Assembly (NCBI GenBank): GCA_964583605.1
Contig: CAZOWL010000018.1
Location: 1 to 56,141 of the forward strand
DNA length: 56,141 nucleotides
Source of the DNA: CAZOWL01 sp964583605
GTDB taxonomy: Bacteria > Pseudomonadota > Gammaproteobacteria > Chromatiales > Chromatiaceae
Direction of reading: 5' to 3'
In this document: one piece after another, positions 9,177 through 16,599 of the stretch
Numbering within the stretch: the stretch's first letter is position 1
Layout of the letters: every line of letters begins with the position of its first letter
Notes under the pieces: generated by a model
Told to the model about the DNA's origin: nothing
The model's database searches: none
Seen by the model: the letters and a program-made list of their open reading frames with translations, nothing else
Translations under genes and position numbers: made by a program

Positions 9177-9605
9177 GTGACTCAATCGGCCCGACCTATC
9201 GAGCTTCAACTCCATCAGCGCTCGCGCATTCTTGAAATCCTGTTCGACGACGGTGCGCGATTCCGCCTGCCATGCGAGTACCTCCGCGTCTACTCACCCT
9301 CCGCTGAGGTCCGCGGTCACAGCCCCGAACAGGCTAAGCTACAAGTCGAAAAGGAGTCAGTTACCATCACCGACCTTCGCCAGATCGGCAACTATGCGGT
9401 CAAGATCTCATTCGATGATGGGCATGACTCAGGACTATACGATTGGGGTTATCTCTATAAGCTGGGTCGCGCGTGGCAGCCGCTCTGGCAGACCTATCTA
9501 AGTCGGTTAGGTGAGGCTGGGCGCGAGCGCCACGCACCCGATCCCTTCGAGAGCTTACTGTTGAATGGGCAAGCCCCTTCCGAGCTGCCTAGATCGGAGC
9601 CCTAA
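9177..9605 (+). CDS. DUF971 / GBBH-like protein
   Basis: The 142-residue protein matches the DUF971 fold (like the N-terminal domain of gamma-butyrobetaine hydroxylase). Marks are FDDGARFRLPCEYLRVYSPSAEVRGH and, near the C-terminus, IGNYAVKISFDDGHDSGLYDWGYLYKLG. DUF971 proteins are often linked to iron-sulfur cluster or P-loop ATPase genes; their exact task is unknown. I chose GTG 9177 because homologues begin shortly before IELQLHQRSRILEILFDDG; a TTG at 9120 is an alternative. The stop codon TAA (9603-9605) is also the first three bases of repeat copy 2, so the repeat appears to set the C-terminus. Confidence 0.85.
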   Translation: MTQSARPIELQLHQRSRILEILFDDGARFRLPCEYLRVYSPSAEVRGHSPEQAKLQVEKESVTITDLRQIGNYAVKISFDDGHDSGLYDWGYLYKLGRAWQPLWQTYLSRLGEAGRERHAPDPFESLLLNGQAPSELPRSEP

Positions 9606-9723
9606 CGATCATGGGGCGAGCCGACCCACCCCGGACGATGAAATGTCGCCTCGCCCCTAATCGTTCCCTCACCCCAACCCTCTCCCAGAGGGCGAGGGAG
9701 CGAAGGTGCCACGCGATTTTCAT
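9603..9723 (+). repeat. 121-bp structured repeat, copy 2
   Basis: This copy has the same orientation as copy 1 and is nearly identical in its central part. The stem GGGGCGAG (9613-9620) pairs perfectly with CTCGCCCC (9650-9657). It starts with the stop codon of the DUF971 gene and ends just before the 3' end of sufT, so it fills almost the whole convergent gap. The minus-strand reading frame used in psd is open along the entire copy. With copy 1 it forms direct repeats around the hemerythrin-hemH-DUF971 segment. Confidence 0.85.
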
Positions 9724-9731
9724 GGTAAAGG

Positions 9732-10151
9732 TTACATCATCCCCAGCTCGAGGCGTGCCTCGTCAGAGAGCCGTTCCGGTGTCCACGGCGGCTCCCACAC
9801 CAGCTCGACATCGATGGCGCCAACACCCTCTACGCTGGCCACGGCATTCTTCACCATCATCGGCATCATGCCGGCTACGGGACACGAGGGGGCTGTCAGG
9901 GTCATATCGATTGCAATATCCCCCTCGCGGGAGATGTCGATCTTGTAGATCAGTCCCAAGTCATAGATATTGACTGGTATTTCTGGGTCGTGAACATTGC
10001 GCAATGCCGCAATGATAGGCTCCCGGAGTTCTTCGGCGTCCATGCGCTCCACTAGCACCGACATATCGTGGCCAACCATCGCGCGGTCCGAGGCCCGGTC
10101 CGAATCCGGTTCATCCCGGCCGAAGCCGGCAAAGCGCGCCAATCTATTCAT
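9732..10151 (-). CDS. sufT: SufT-like MIP18/DUF59 iron-sulfur assembly protein
   Basis: The 139-residue protein has the DUF59 core: VHDPEIPVNIYDLGLIY, then MTLTAPSCPVAGMM with the conserved cysteine, then VWEPPWTPERLSDEARLELGM. SufT-type proteins assist maturation of [4Fe-4S] enzymes and usually end suf operons, as here, directly behind sufD (15 nt gap) on the same strand. The first 30 residues, rich in Arg and Asp, lie outside the core. A start at a later methionine (MSVLVERM) is possible. The symbol follows the usual naming of the last gene in suf operons. Confidence 0.87.
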   Translation of the reverse strand: MNRLARFAGFGRDEPDSDRASDRAMVGHDMSVLVERMDAEELREPIIAALRNVHDPEIPVNIYDLGLIYKIDISREGDIAIDMTLTAPSCPVAGMMPMMVKNAVASVEGVGAIDVELVWEPPWTPERLSDEARLELGMM

Positions 10152-10166
10152 GCTCGACCTCGTTGA

Positions 10167-11486
10167 CTACTCAAACGATTCTTGCTCCAGCCGCGACCCG
10201 ACCTGCTCGGAGACATGCTCGCGCAGGGCAGCCGGGGCAAGACCAGCTAGAATCTCCTCGGCAAAGCCGAGGCACAGGATACGCCGCGCCATTGCGGATG
10301 CTATTCCGCGAGAGCGTAGATAGAAGAGCTTCTCCGGCTCGATTTGTCCGACCGTGGTGCCATGGCTGCACTTGACGTCATCGGCATAGATCTCCAGCTG
10401 CGGCTTGGTGTCGATCTCAGCTCTCGGCGATAAGACCAGGTTATTATTGACCATCTGGGCGTCGCTCTTCTGAGCATCCACCGCCACACGGACACGACCA
10501 TCGAAGACGGCGCGCCCCTGTCCGTAGAGAATGCCTTTGAATCGCTCACGGCTCGTGCATCGAGGCAGCCCATGCTCAACGTCGAGATGGAAGTCCAGCA
10601 ACTGCTTGTCGCCGGCGAGATAAAGCCCGGCGAGCTCGCAATCGGCACCCTCACCCGCAAATCGCGCCACCAGATCCGTCCTCGCCCAAGCCGCGCCCAG
10701 ACCCAAATTGATCCCCGCATAACGGCTTTCGCGACTGAGCCGCAAATAGAGACCGGTGACGTGAAATGCCTGAGGGCTCTCGGACTGAATTCGGTAGTGC
10801 TGCAGCCGGGACTCTTGCCCGAGCGAGACCTCGGCGACCGAATTGGTGCAGTAGAGACCGGAATCTAGGCCCAGATAGCGCTCGATCAGGGTCGCCTGAG
10901 CCGAGTCCCCCAGCACGACCAGATGGCGTGGCTGGGCGACCCGCGGCTGGTCAGCCCCAACCGAGAGATGAATCAGCTCGATTGGCTTCTCCAGGCGAGC
11001 CCCGCGCGCCAGAAACACCACCAGACCATCGTCGATCCCGGCGGTGTTCAGCGAGGCGAAGACATGAGTACCCTCCCCTGCGACACGGGTCAAATGCTCT
11101 CGTAGTGCCTCGGAATCGCTATCCAGGGCCTGCCGCATGCTGGTAATGCGCACCCCACGGGGAAGGTCGCCGAAGTTAGAGTGCTCGACAGAGTAGCGCC
11201 CGTTGACCAACACAATCTGATAGCTGTCGAGGCCTGGTATCCGCCGCGCAGCCACCTCGTCGCGTCGCAGCGAGGCGAGACCGGGCTCGACCGGAGTGAA
11301 TTCCTGTTCTAGCAGCCCCTTCAGACTCGTATAGCGCCATGCCTCCTGTCTGGCGGTCGGCACCCCCAACGAGCGTGCCCGCGCCAGCGCGTTGCGCCGC
11401 TCGGCCGCAAGCCACCCGACTTCGGGCCCAGGTAACCCGGCCTTCGGCAGCCAGCGCTCAAGGCTGATCGTGTCTTGCGCACTCAC
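10167..11486 (-). CDS. sufD: Fe-S cluster assembly protein SufD
   Basis: The 439-residue protein is the SufD partner of the SufBC2D scaffold, on which new Fe-S clusters are built in the cytoplasm. Marks are the N-terminal PTARQEAWRYTSLKGL, the beta-helix core, and the C-terminal region with VKCSHGTTVGQI, FYLRSRGI and AR(R)ILCLGFAEE. It starts with GTG at 11486, overlapping the sufC stop as GTGA, so translation is coupled. The order sufB-sufC-sufD-sufT is an ordinary operon. The cysteine desulfurase SufS and the transfer protein SufE/U are not in the window. Confidence 0.95.
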   Translation of the reverse strand: MSAQDTISLERWLPKAGLPGPEVGWLAAERRNALARARSLGVPTARQEAWRYTSLKGLLEQEFTPVEPGLASLRRDEVAARRIPGLDSYQIVLVNGRYSVEHSNFGDLPRGVRITSMRQALDSDSEALREHLTRVAGEGTHVFASLNTAGIDDGLVVFLARGARLEKPIELIHLSVGADQPRVAQPRHLVVLGDSAQATLIERYLGLDSGLYCTNSVAEVSLGQESRLQHYRIQSESPQAFHVTGLYLRLSRESRYAGINLGLGAAWARTDLVARFAGEGADCELAGLYLAGDKQLLDFHLDVEHGLPRCTSRERFKGILYGQGRAVFDGRVRVAVDAQKSDAQMVNNNLVLSPRAEIDTKPQLEIYADDVKCSHGTTVGQIEPEKLFYLRSRGIASAMARRILCLGFAEEILAGLAPAALREHVSEQVGSRLEQESFE

Positions 11487-12238
11487 GCTGCGGCCTCTTC
11501 ACCTGTGATCCAGCCATAGCCCCTGGCCTCGAGCTCCAACGCCAGCTCCTTGCCACCGGAGCGGATGATCCGCCCGCGGGCGAGGACATGCACGTGATCA
11601 GGCTGAATGTAGTTCAGCAGCCGCTGGTAGTGCGTCACGACGATCATCGAGCGCTCCGGGCTGCGGAGCGCGTTGACCCCGTCGGCCACCAGACGCAATG
11701 CGTCGATATCAAGGCCCGAGTCAGTCTCATCAAGGATCGCCAGCTTCGGCTCCAAGATGGCCATCTGAAAGATCTCGTTGCGCTTCTTCTCACCACCGGA
11801 GAAGCCCGCGTTCACATCGCGCTTGAGCAGCGTATCGTCAAGGTGGAGTACTTTGAGCCGTTCTTTCATCAGCCGCATGAAGGAGACCGAGTCGAGCGCC
11901 GGCTCACCGCGCGCCCTGCGTACCGCGTTCAACGCCTCCTTCAGGAAGTAGGTGTTGTTGACTCCGGGCAGCTCTACTGGGTACTGGAAGGCTAAGAAGA
12001 GCCCCCTCTGCGCGCGCACTTCAGGCTCGAGGCCCAGCAGATCCTCGCCGTCGAAGAGGATCTCACCAGCATTTACGTCATAGCCATCGCGGCCCGACAG
12101 CACGTAAGACAAGGTGCTCTTTCCCGAGCCATTCGGGCCCATGATCGCGTGAACCTCGCCGGGGCCGACCTCGAGGTCGAGGCCGGTAAGAATCTCACGG
12201 CCTTGGACGCTGGCCCTCAAGCCTTTGATCGTCAGCAT
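11483..12238 (-). CDS. sufC: Fe-S assembly ATPase SufC
   Basis: The 251-residue ABC-type ATPase energises the SufBC2D scaffold. Walker A is GPNGSGKST, the signature is FSGGEKKRNEI, Walker B is AILDETDSGLD, and the switch histidine is in VVTHYQRLLNYI. The length is normal and there is no membrane partner, as expected for SufC. The ATG at 12238 is preceded by GGAGAAGG. It sits 72 bp after sufB and overlaps sufD by 4 nt. Confidence 0.97.
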   Translation of the reverse strand: MLTIKGLRASVQGREILTGLDLEVGPGEVHAIMGPNGSGKSTLSYVLSGRDGYDVNAGEILFDGEDLLGLEPEVRAQRGLFLAFQYPVELPGVNNTYFLKEALNAVRRARGEPALDSVSFMRLMKERLKVLHLDDTLLKRDVNAGFSGGEKKRNEIFQMAILEPKLAILDETDSGLDIDALRLVADGVNALRSPERSMIVVTHYQRLLNYIQPDHVHVLARGRIIRSGGKELALELEARGYGWITGEEAAA

Positions 12239-12310
12239 AATACCTTCTCCAATGGGCAGTCTTTCGAACGCCGCCAGCGCGCCTATCCGGATCTCGTGGA
12301 GCGCAAGACG

Positions 12311-13753
12311 CTAGCCCACCGCCCCTTCCAGGCTAATGCTAAGCAATTTTTGTGCCTCTACAGCGAATTCCATCGGCAGCTCTCTGAACACCTCTTTGCA
12401 GAAGCCATTGACGATCATCGAAACCGCATCCTCTTCGGACATCCCGCGGGAACGACAATAGAACAACTGGTCTTCGCTGATCTTCGACGTCGTCGCCTCG
12501 TGCTCCATCTTGGCTGTCGGATTCTTCACCTCGATGTAGGGAAACGTATGTGCCGCCGAGCGGTCCCCGATTAGCAGGGAGTCACATTGCGTGTGGTTGC
12601 GTGCGCCCTCCGCGCGTTGGGCAATGCGGACGAGTCCGCGATAGGCCTGCTGGCCATGGCCGGCGGCGATGCCCTTCGAGACGATCGTCGAGCGCGTGTT
12701 GCGACCTAGGTGGATCATCTTGGTGCCTGTGTCGGCCTGCTGCCTCCCTTTCGTGACCGCGACCGAATAGAACTCACCGATCGAGTCATCGCCGCGCAGC
12801 ACACAGCTCGGATATTTCCAGGTAATCGCAGAGCCCGTCTCCACTTGAGTCCAAAAAATCTTCGAGCGCGCGCCCCGACAATCCCCCCGCTTGGTCACGA
12901 AGTTATAGATTCCGCCGCGACCCTGCTCATCCCCCGGATACCAGTTCTGGACCGTCGAGTATTTGATCTGGGCATCGTCCTTCGCGACGAGCTCGACGAC
13001 CGCGGCATGAAGCTGATTCTCATCTCGCATCGGCGCCGTACAGCCCTCCAGGTAGCTGACATAGCTGCCCTTTTCAGCAATGATCAAGGTCCGCTCAAAC
13101 TGGCCGGTGTTGCGCGCATTGATGCGGAAGTAGGTGCTGAGCTCCATCGGACAACGCACCCCTTCCGGCACGTAGACAAAGGTCCCGTCGCTGAAGACCG
13201 CCGAGTTCAGCGCCGCATAGTAATTGTCCGTGTACGGAACGACTGACCCGAGGTAGGGCTCCACTCGCTCCGGGTGATCACGCACGGCCTCCGAGATCGA
13301 ACAGAATATGACGCCGGCCTCGGCCAGTTTCTCGCGAAATGTCGTCGCCACCGACACGCTGTCGAAGACTGCGTCGACGGCGACACCGGCGAGGGCCGTC
13401 TGCTCTTCGATCGGGATGCCAAGCTTGTTATAGGTCTCGATCAAGACCGGATCTACCTCGTCGAGGCTCTTCGGACCGTCCTTCTTTTTCGGCGCAGAGA
13501 AGTAGGAAATCGCTTGAAAGTCGATCGGCGGGTAGTGCACCGAGGACCATTGCGGGGGCGTCATCGTCAGCCAGTGGCGGAAGGCCTTCAACCGCCACTC
13601 CAATAGGAACTCTCGCTCGCCCTTACGCGCCGAGATCGCCCGCACGACGCCCTCATCCAACCCCGGCGGCAGCGTATCCGAGTCGATCTCTGTGACGAAA
13701 CCGTGCTCATATTCCGCGCGAACGATATCGTCGACGACAGGGGCTGAGCTCAT
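12311..13753 (-). CDS. sufB: Fe-S cluster assembly protein SufB
   Basis: The 480-residue protein is the main scaffold subunit of SufBC2D. Family marks are RAISARKGEREFLLEWR at the N-terminus, YVPEGVRCPMELSTYFRIN, SYVSYLEGCTAPM, and near the end MEHEATTSKISEDQLFYCRSRG with the conserved cysteine. It is first in the suf operon; the ATG at 13753 has GGAGAGA seven bases upstream. About 800 bp without a clear gene lie upstream, so the promoter is there. I could not make out a convincing IscR or SufR operator, and no regulator gene adjoins. Confidence 0.97.
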   Translation of the reverse strand: MSSAPVVDDIVRAEYEHGFVTEIDSDTLPPGLDEGVVRAISARKGEREFLLEWRLKAFRHWLTMTPPQWSSVHYPPIDFQAISYFSAPKKKDGPKSLDEVDPVLIETYNKLGIPIEEQTALAGVAVDAVFDSVSVATTFREKLAEAGVIFCSISEAVRDHPERVEPYLGSVVPYTDNYYAALNSAVFSDGTFVYVPEGVRCPMELSTYFRINARNTGQFERTLIIAEKGSYVSYLEGCTAPMRDENQLHAAVVELVAKDDAQIKYSTVQNWYPGDEQGRGGIYNFVTKRGDCRGARSKIFWTQVETGSAITWKYPSCVLRGDDSIGEFYSVAVTKGRQQADTGTKMIHLGRNTRSTIVSKGIAAGHGQQAYRGLVRIAQRAEGARNHTQCDSLLIGDRSAAHTFPYIEVKNPTAKMEHEATTSKISEDQLFYCRSRGMSEEDAVSMIVNGFCKEVFRELPMEFAVEAQKLLSISLEGAVG

Positions 13754-14549
13754 CTTGTCTCTCCAGAAATTCCGAGCATTTCACTAGGTTTTAGATGTAC
13801 GCGCCATCCGTGGCCTTTCAAGGCCGTCTGATCGCCCATCGGCAGATTGTCAATCGCCGATCCTGGTTACAATCGTCTCAGGCCGTCGTGTCGGGCCGTG
13901 CGTCCCGCAACATCGAGTGAAATTGCGCACTGAGTCATCATCGTTCTGTGCCGCTCGGATTTCAACCCCCCGGCATGTCCCTCCTCATGCCCGACTGCGG
14001 ACCATGGCATCGGCGATCCACGCCTCTGCCGCGTCGTGCCCGGGGGCCTTTCGCACAAAGCCGCCGTCAGCTTCGCATTCAGGAGGAGAAGGAAGAGACG
14101 CACCGGGCGGCCCAAGGTCTCGTGCGGTTCCGCTCCGAGCAACCAGCCGCCGAGCGGGAAGATTCGCCTACCCCACCGTGTCGCGTGCAAGTACGCGCTT
14201 ATCTGAGGCGCTTATCTGAGACTCTGATCTGGGACTCGCCTGCCGGATGGCGAAGGATTTGGGTCTTTCCCCGAGGAACGACAGAGGCGGTCGGGCAAGC
14301 TATGGTGCTACCGCCAAGACGCATGTAGGTTTGGTGCAAGAAGGAGGGCGAGTATTCGCGGCACACGAATCGCTCTCGCTCGCCGCCACCGGCATGGTGC
14401 CGCTGGCCGTCTTCTTTCTCGCTGTCTTTGGCGGCCAGTGGCTGTCCTGACGAAAGGCGGGCGCGGCATGCCCCCTCATGAGCGGTCCCTTTGAGGATCC
14501 TCCTTGCTCCGCGCCGAGCTCGCTTCGAGCCGAGAAGCGGGCCTGCCGA
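13754..14549. other. Gene-poor stretch upstream of sufB
   Basis: About 800 bp hold only short, mutually overlapping open frames on both strands (for example 13867-14190 and 14300-14653 on the minus strand, 13948-14328 and 14247-14450 on the plus strand). None shows a family motif. The frame at 14247-14450 ends in a hydrophobic stretch (GMVPLAVFFLAVFGGQWL), which could be a small membrane peptide or a gene relic. The sufB promoter should lie near 13760-13950. Confidence 0.5.
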
Positions 14550-14804
14550 TCAATGAAATGCTCCGTCGACCTCCTCCTCGGCCGCCAGCCAATCCTCAAC
14601 CTCGTGGCCAGGGGCGAAACCGCGCTGCTGCGCGCGCAGATAGGCCAACTCACGGATCCGCACGTCCCTCAATTCATGCGCCGTGGGTCTCTGGGGACGG
14701 GCATTGGCGCTGGCCAACCAACGCGCCTCAGCAGCGGCCTGCTGGGATAGTGTCGAGGCAACCTGCTCCTCGCTCCGATAGAGATACCGATGTCCGGTCT
14801 TCAT
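14550..14804 (-). CDS. Small DUF2934-type protein
   Basis: The 84-residue protein has the C-terminal pattern of DUF2934: RDVRIRELAYLRAQQRG, then a histidine/glutamate segment and DWLAAEEEVDG. Its function is unknown. DUF2934 proteins are short, soluble and common in proteobacteria, often as orphans. The ATG at 14804 has a good ribosome site (GAGGTGAAG). No gene adjoins on the same strand, so it is probably a single-gene unit. The N-terminal half (MKTGHRYLYRSEEQVAST) is charged and without a known motif. Confidence 0.7.
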   Translation of the reverse strand: MKTGHRYLYRSEEQVASTLSQQAAAEARWLASANARPQRPTAHELRDVRIRELAYLRAQQRGFAPGHEVEDWLAAEEEVDGAFH

Positions 14805-15149
14805 GGGACTTCACCTCGCGGACTCTTGAAGAAACCTGCTGTCCCTTGCAACATATTGAAGCGTTTCGACAAAAGGACCGACGAGAAGCCGTTTCGTCGG
14901 CGCCTATAATCCATTCGTCGATCAATCCAAATGTAGTCTAACGGTTTAGTCTAGTAAGCGCGTCCGTAGAAATACGTATACGCCAATGGCAAGGCCGCTT
15001 GGCGGCATGGCTGTGCCTGCGTTGCCAGCGTCTCACCCTCCAGTCGTGAGCTACCCTCGCATCTCGTTGTCAGGGTGCTTGAGGGCCTCCGCCGCAGGTC
15101 TCTATACTGAGGGACACGGTCAGACGCACGGCCTGCGCCTGAGCTTAAG

Positions 15150-15269
15150 ATGAGATCCGCGCAGCACGATCGCTCCCTAAACCCTGGAAGAGGGATGGGG
15201 TGAGGGAACGATCAGGGGCGAGGCGACATTTCATAGCCCGGGGTAGCTCGGCTCGCCCCATGATCGTTA
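15150..15269 (-). repeat. Structured repeat, copy 3
   Basis: This 120-bp copy is in the opposite orientation to copies 1 and 2. Its left end here is ATGAGATCCGCGCAGCACG and the right end CCATGATCGTTA. A one-base deletion in the centre, compared with copies 2 and 5, breaks the frame that is open in those copies. The stem GGGGCGAG/CTCGCCCC is kept. It occupies the end of the 477-bp gap between the DUF2934 gene and the aminotransferase gene, 12 bp from the start codon of the latter. The rest of the gap (14805-15149) shows nothing I can name. Confidence 0.83.
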
Positions 15270-15281
15270 GATGGATGAACT

Positions 15282-16463
15282 ATGCCTGTGAAGCCCTTCC
15301 AACCTCGCTGCCGCACCCTTCTCGGGCCAGGGCCGGCCGATGTCCATCCACGCGTGCTGGCGGCGATGGCGCGACCCACGATCGGACATTTGGACCCTCA
15401 ATTCGTGGGCATGATGGACGAGATCAAGGACCTACTCCGCTATGCCTTTCGTACCGAGAACCCGTTGACGATGCCCGTCTCCGGCCCGGGCTCGCTGGGC
15501 ATGGAGACCTGCTTCGTCAATCTCGTCGAGCCAGGTGACAAGGTCGTGGTCTGTGTGAACGGCGTCTTCGGCGGCCGCATGAAGGAGAATGTCCAGCGGC
15601 TCGGCGGCATCCCCGTGGTTGTCGAGGACCCCTGGGGCCGAGCCGTGGATCCAAACAAGCTCGAGGACGCGCTTCGCGGCAACCCCGACGCAAGGCTGCT
15701 CGCCTTCGTACAAGCCGAGACGTCAACGGGGGCATGCTCAGACACCAAGACCCTGATCGATATCGCCCATCGTCACGACTGCCTGGGCATTGTGGATACC
15801 GTGACGGCCCTAGGCGGAAGCGAGCTCGAGGTCGACAGCTGGCATATCGATGTCGCCTATGCCGGCTCGCAGAAATGCCTCTCCTGCACACCGGGACTCA
15901 CCCCAATCACCTTCAACGGGCGGGCGCTGGAGCGCCTCAACGGCCGGCGCACGCGGGTGCCGAGCTGGTTCATGGACCTCAACCTCGTCCTCGGTTACTG
16001 GGGCGGTACCGAGCGGCGCACCTACCACCACACGGCGCCGGTCAATGCGCTGTACGGCCTGCATGAGAGCCTGGTGATGTTGCGCGAGGAAGGTATCGCA
16101 GCCGCCTGGGAGCGCCACCGACGCCACCATCTCGCCCTGCGCGCCGGTCTCGAAGCCCTCGAGCTCGAGCTCATCGTGCCGGAAACCGAGCGCCTGCCCC
16201 AGCTCAACGCCGTCGCCATCCCGCATCGCATCGACGACATGACGGTGCGTCGCAGGCTACTCGATGATTACAACATCGAGATTGGCGCCGGCCTGGGGGA
16301 CTTGGCTGGCAAGATCTGGCGCATTGGGCTCATGGGGCACAGCAGCCGCCGGGAAAACATCCTGCTGTGCATCGCTGCCCTTGCCACGGTGCTGCACGAC
16401 CTCGGTCACCCTGCCGAGGCAAACACGGCCCTATCGGCCGTAGATCGCGCGCTAAGCGCCTGA
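15282..16463 (+). CDS. Class V PLP aminotransferase (alanine/serine-glyoxylate type)
   Basis: The 393-residue, fold-type-I enzyme resembles alanine-glyoxylate and serine-glyoxylate aminotransferases. Marks are LLGPGPADVHPRVL at the start, SGPGSLGMET for phosphate binding, VDTVTALGGS with the ring-contacting aspartate, the PLP lysine Lys198 in AGSQKCLSCTPGL, and RRTYHHTAPVN. It transfers an amino group to glyoxylate in the cytoplasm, relevant to photorespiratory 2-phosphoglycolate salvage in an autotroph. The exact donor cannot be told by eye. Repeat copies lie 12 bp before its start and directly after its stop. Confidence 0.88.
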   Translation: MPVKPFQPRCRTLLGPGPADVHPRVLAAMARPTIGHLDPQFVGMMDEIKDLLRYAFRTENPLTMPVSGPGSLGMETCFVNLVEPGDKVVVCVNGVFGGRMKENVQRLGGIPVVVEDPWGRAVDPNKLEDALRGNPDARLLAFVQAETSTGACSDTKTLIDIAHRHDCLGIVDTVTALGGSELEVDSWHIDVAYAGSQKCLSCTPGLTPITFNGRALERLNGRRTRVPSWFMDLNLVLGYWGGTERRTYHHTAPVNALYGLHESLVMLREEGIAAAWERHRRHHLALRAGLEALELELIVPETERLPQLNAVAIPHRIDDMTVRRRLLDDYNIEIGAGLGDLAGKIWRIGLMGHSSRRENILLCIAALATVLHDLGHPAEANTALSAVDRALSA

Positions 16464-16585
16464 GGAATGAGACGAAATTCGCGAAGCCGATGCGCTCCCT
16501 CGCCCTCCGGGAGTGGGTTGGAGGGACGATCCGAGGCGAGCGGATATTCCATGACCGGGGACAGCTCGACTCGTCCCATGATGGT
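16464..16585 (-). repeat. Structured repeat, copy 4 (diverged)
   Basis: This copy has the same orientation as copies 3 and 5 but is the most altered. It still shows AATGAGA at one end, CGCTCCCTCGCCC, GGGACGATC, GGCGAG and CCCATGAT at the other end. It begins at the base after the aminotransferase stop codon and ends 14 bp before the psd start codon, so it forms nearly the whole intergenic region and must contain or replace the psd leader. The peptide frame open in copies 1, 2 and 5 is not kept here. Confidence 0.7.
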
Positions 16586-16599
16586 GAGCGCCGACAAGA

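Noticed and set aside
7085..9723. Composite transposon formed by repeat copies 1 and 2
   Set aside because: There is no transposase, no clear terminal inverted repeats and no target duplication outside the pair.
13867..14190. Minus-strand frame with a sequence that recalls junk frames near group II introns
   Set aside because: No reverse-transcriptase motifs, no domain V-like hairpin and no boundaries could be found.
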